From the NCBI RefSeq assembly GCF_014641595.1, contig NZ_BMIA01000003.1:248001-312000 (forward strand): a stretch of DNA of 64,000 nucleotides, given 5' to 3'. Under the pieces are notes generated by a model, which was not told the origin of the DNA, did no database searches, and saw only the letters and a list, made by a program, of their open reading frames with translations. The DNA comes from Dyadobacter endophyticus (GTDB lineage: Bacteria > Bacteroidota > Bacteroidia > Cytophagales > Spirosomataceae). Positions 62,826 to 64,000 of this stretch are shown piece after piece (the first letter of the stretch is position 1; the number at the start of each line of letters is the position of its first letter). The translations under genes and the position numbers were made by a program.

Positions 62826-63854
62826 CTAGTTAACAGGCACTGCTAGTTCTGTGTTGCTAGTCTGGCTGTTTTTAGTTTTTCTATTAATGAGGGCCAATCC
62901 GATGATAATCCAAACTATCTCTCTTATTCTCAAAACAACCCCAATAAAAATCCCTTGCGCTGCGGGCAAACCTACACTTCTTAATGCGAGTGCCAATCCT
63001 CCCTCTCTGGTCCCCAGCTGCATCGGGAAGAAGAAGATCAGGTTCGCGAACAGCGATGAGCCGGAGCTTACGATCAGCGACTGCGCCAATGTCATTTCCA
63101 TTCCGATCGCGTGCGCCGTGAAATAGATTTCCAGACAGCCGATTACCCTTCCCGCAAACTCATAAAACAATGACGCGTAGAATGCGTTCCGTCTATCCGA
63201 GTACAGAACGCGAATCTGCTCGTCTACTTCGTAAAGTGTTTCCGCATTCTTCGTCGCGAATTCGCGGGCTTTGTGTTTAACAAAAGGTACCTTTTCCAGC
63301 AAACGGAACGTGCTTACAGTAAAGCCTTTTTGATAAACATTAATAAACCAATATCCCAAAACCAGCCCTACCACCAGCAATATCCCGCAACCTACCAGCA
63401 TTACATCGCTCAAAGGAACCACCGCCACGATGAGTACAATCGAAGCCAGCCAGAATATGACATGCGAAAACATGTGCATCAGACTGTACAACAACACCGA
63501 CGAAGTCGCTTTCTGAATGCCGAGCGTCGGTTTCAGTTCCAGGATACGGTAAGGCTCCCCGCCCAATGCGACGAACGGCGTAATGTAGTTGATCGCATAG
63601 CCCGAGATCGTCAGCCGCAGTACGGCCCAGAACGACATGTTCGTCTCCGGCAGTTGCGGCTCGCGGATGATCGCGCGGAATGCGAGGGCATTCAGGATGT
63701 AAATCACCAGCCAGCTGCCGATCACCGGTAGGAACCAGATGCCCGTCCTGTTGATGTTCTCCCAAATCACGAGCAACCCTGTGCCATAGATCATATAGCC
63801 CAGCGAAAAAATTCCGATTGCCATGAAAAGGGCTTTGTACACCTTGCTACCCAT
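62826..63854 (-). CDS. LPG synthase transmembrane-region/YbhN-like flippase-type protein
   Basis: 342 residues with about eight membrane helices and no signal peptide. It matches the UPF0104/lysylphosphatidylglycerol synthase transmembrane family: GYAINYITPFVALGGEPYRI (loop between helices), then LFANLIFFFPMQLGTREGGL and GVVLRIREIVWIIIGL. In MprF this fold flips aminoacylated phospholipids; stand-alone versions probably move or modify lipids. It overlaps the preceding partial gene by 8 bp and precedes the HAD, PfkB, DUF4833 and hydroxylase genes, supporting a lipid-related run. Confidence 0.9.
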   Translation of the reverse strand: MGSKVYKALFMAIGIFSLGYMIYGTGLLVIWENINRTGIWFLPVIGSWLVIYILNALAFRAIIREPQLPETNMSFWAVLRLTISGYAINYITPFVALGGEPYRILELKPTLGIQKATSSVLLYSLMHMFSHVIFWLASIVLIVAVVPLSDVMLVGCGILLVVGLVLGYWFINVYQKGFTVSTFRLLEKVPFVKHKAREFATKNAETLYEVDEQIRVLYSDRRNAFYASLFYEFAGRVIGCLEIYFTAHAIGMEMTLAQSLIVSSGSSLFANLIFFFPMQLGTREGGLALALRSVGLPAAQGIFIGVVLRIREIVWIIIGLALINRKTKNSQTSNTELAVPVN

Positions 63855-64000
63855 TGTATTTGCCGGCAGTTATCTCCTTGTAAAAATGGTTACTCACCTG
63901 CTCCTGCTTCACGACCATGTAAATCAGGATCGGGTTGAGGATGAATATGTCAAAAAAGAAATAGATCCATGATTGGTCAAGAAACAGCCACAGAAACAGG
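63847..64000 (-). CDS. C-terminal end of a membrane protein (cut by window edge)
   Basis: A minus-strand frame enters from the right edge and stops at 63847 (TAG). The visible 50 residues contain a hydrophobic, aromatic segment (SWIYFFFDIFILNPILIYMV) and a polar tail ending in ITAGKYNG. Only the final membrane helix is seen, so the family is not identifiable. It overlaps the start of the flippase-like gene by 8 bp and is probably co-transcribed with it. Confidence 0.65.
   Translation of the reverse strand, partial: LFLWLFLDQSWIYFFFDIFILNPILIYMVVKQEQVSNHFYKEITAGKYNG

Noticed and set aside
1..64000. tRNA, rRNA, CRISPR arrays, insertion sequences or a replication origin
   Set aside because: Reading the gaps between genes I saw no cloverleaf-like segments, no regularly spaced repeats, no transposase genes and no DnaA-box clusters. 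Small structured RNAs could still be missed by eye.

Overview
The window looks like a chromosomal segment of a Bacteroidota species in the Cytophagales, most like Dyadobacter and relatives (Spirosomaceae). The reasons are a SusC/SusD pair, a type IX secretion C-terminal signal, DUF4142 and DUF4833 proteins, many PAS-rich and hybrid histidine kinases, a propeller-type sensor kinase, GC content near 50%, starts without Shine-Dalgarno sequences, and a few matches to the Bacteroidota -7 promoter element TAnnTTTG. This is family recognition from sequence alone; no database search was run. I see no rRNA, tRNA, CRISPR array, integrase, transposase or phage structural module.

Layout. 1-2053 (-): a PAS-rich sensor kinase cut by the window edge and its single-domain response regulator. 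2192-4681 (-): an outer-membrane beta-barrel receptor. 4856-7921 (+): a MATE exporter and a GapN-like aldehyde dehydrogenase. 8166-19440 (-): a six-gene run of SusC, SusD, three sulfatases (one with HEAT repeats) and a periplasmic rhodanese-like/thioredoxin fusion, probably for uptake and desulfation of a sulfated glycan or small sulfate ester. 19939-24520: two divergent PAS kinases. 25018-29055 (+): two paralogous surface-fibre proteins with S74-type self-cleaving chaperone domains around a small T9SS-exported protein. 29134-30456 (-): a membrane protein and a Crp/Fnr regulator. 30572-35663: a membrane-anchored SARP/BTAD-type regulator divergent from a GH92 glycosidase. 35709-45507: an AraC regulator, two LuxR-type response regulators flanking a propeller kinase, an exported SelA-like PLP enzyme, a hybrid kinase and an orphan response regulator. 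45882-46403: a DUF4142 lipoprotein.

From 64000 down to 46412 every gene lies on the minus strand. The upstream half (64000-58337) looks like a membrane-lipid or headgroup operon: flippase-like protein, HAD phosphatase, PfkB kinase, DUF4833, fatty-acid hydroxylase, CmoA and an ICMT-like methyltransferase. An NDH-2-type oxidoreductase follows. The downstream half (56850-46412) is a tightly packed five-gene operon: a GAF protein with a class III cyclase-like signature, an HD phosphohydrolase fused to a Pycsar-effector-type membrane domain, polyphosphate kinase 1, an SdiA-regulated-type lipoprotein, and a 1263-residue outer-membrane protein. That last protein joins a calcineurin-like phosphatase, a region with protein-kinase-like catalytic motifs, and a beta-barrel.

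This polyphosphate/nucleotide-signalling operon is the best candidate in the window for an undescribed system. Secondary points of interest are an intrinsic terminator in the leader of the AraC gene, a PAS-domain relict before the orphan response regulator, a rhodanese domain without its catalytic cysteine in the sulfatase operon, and a CmoA homologue in a lipid operon without CmoB.
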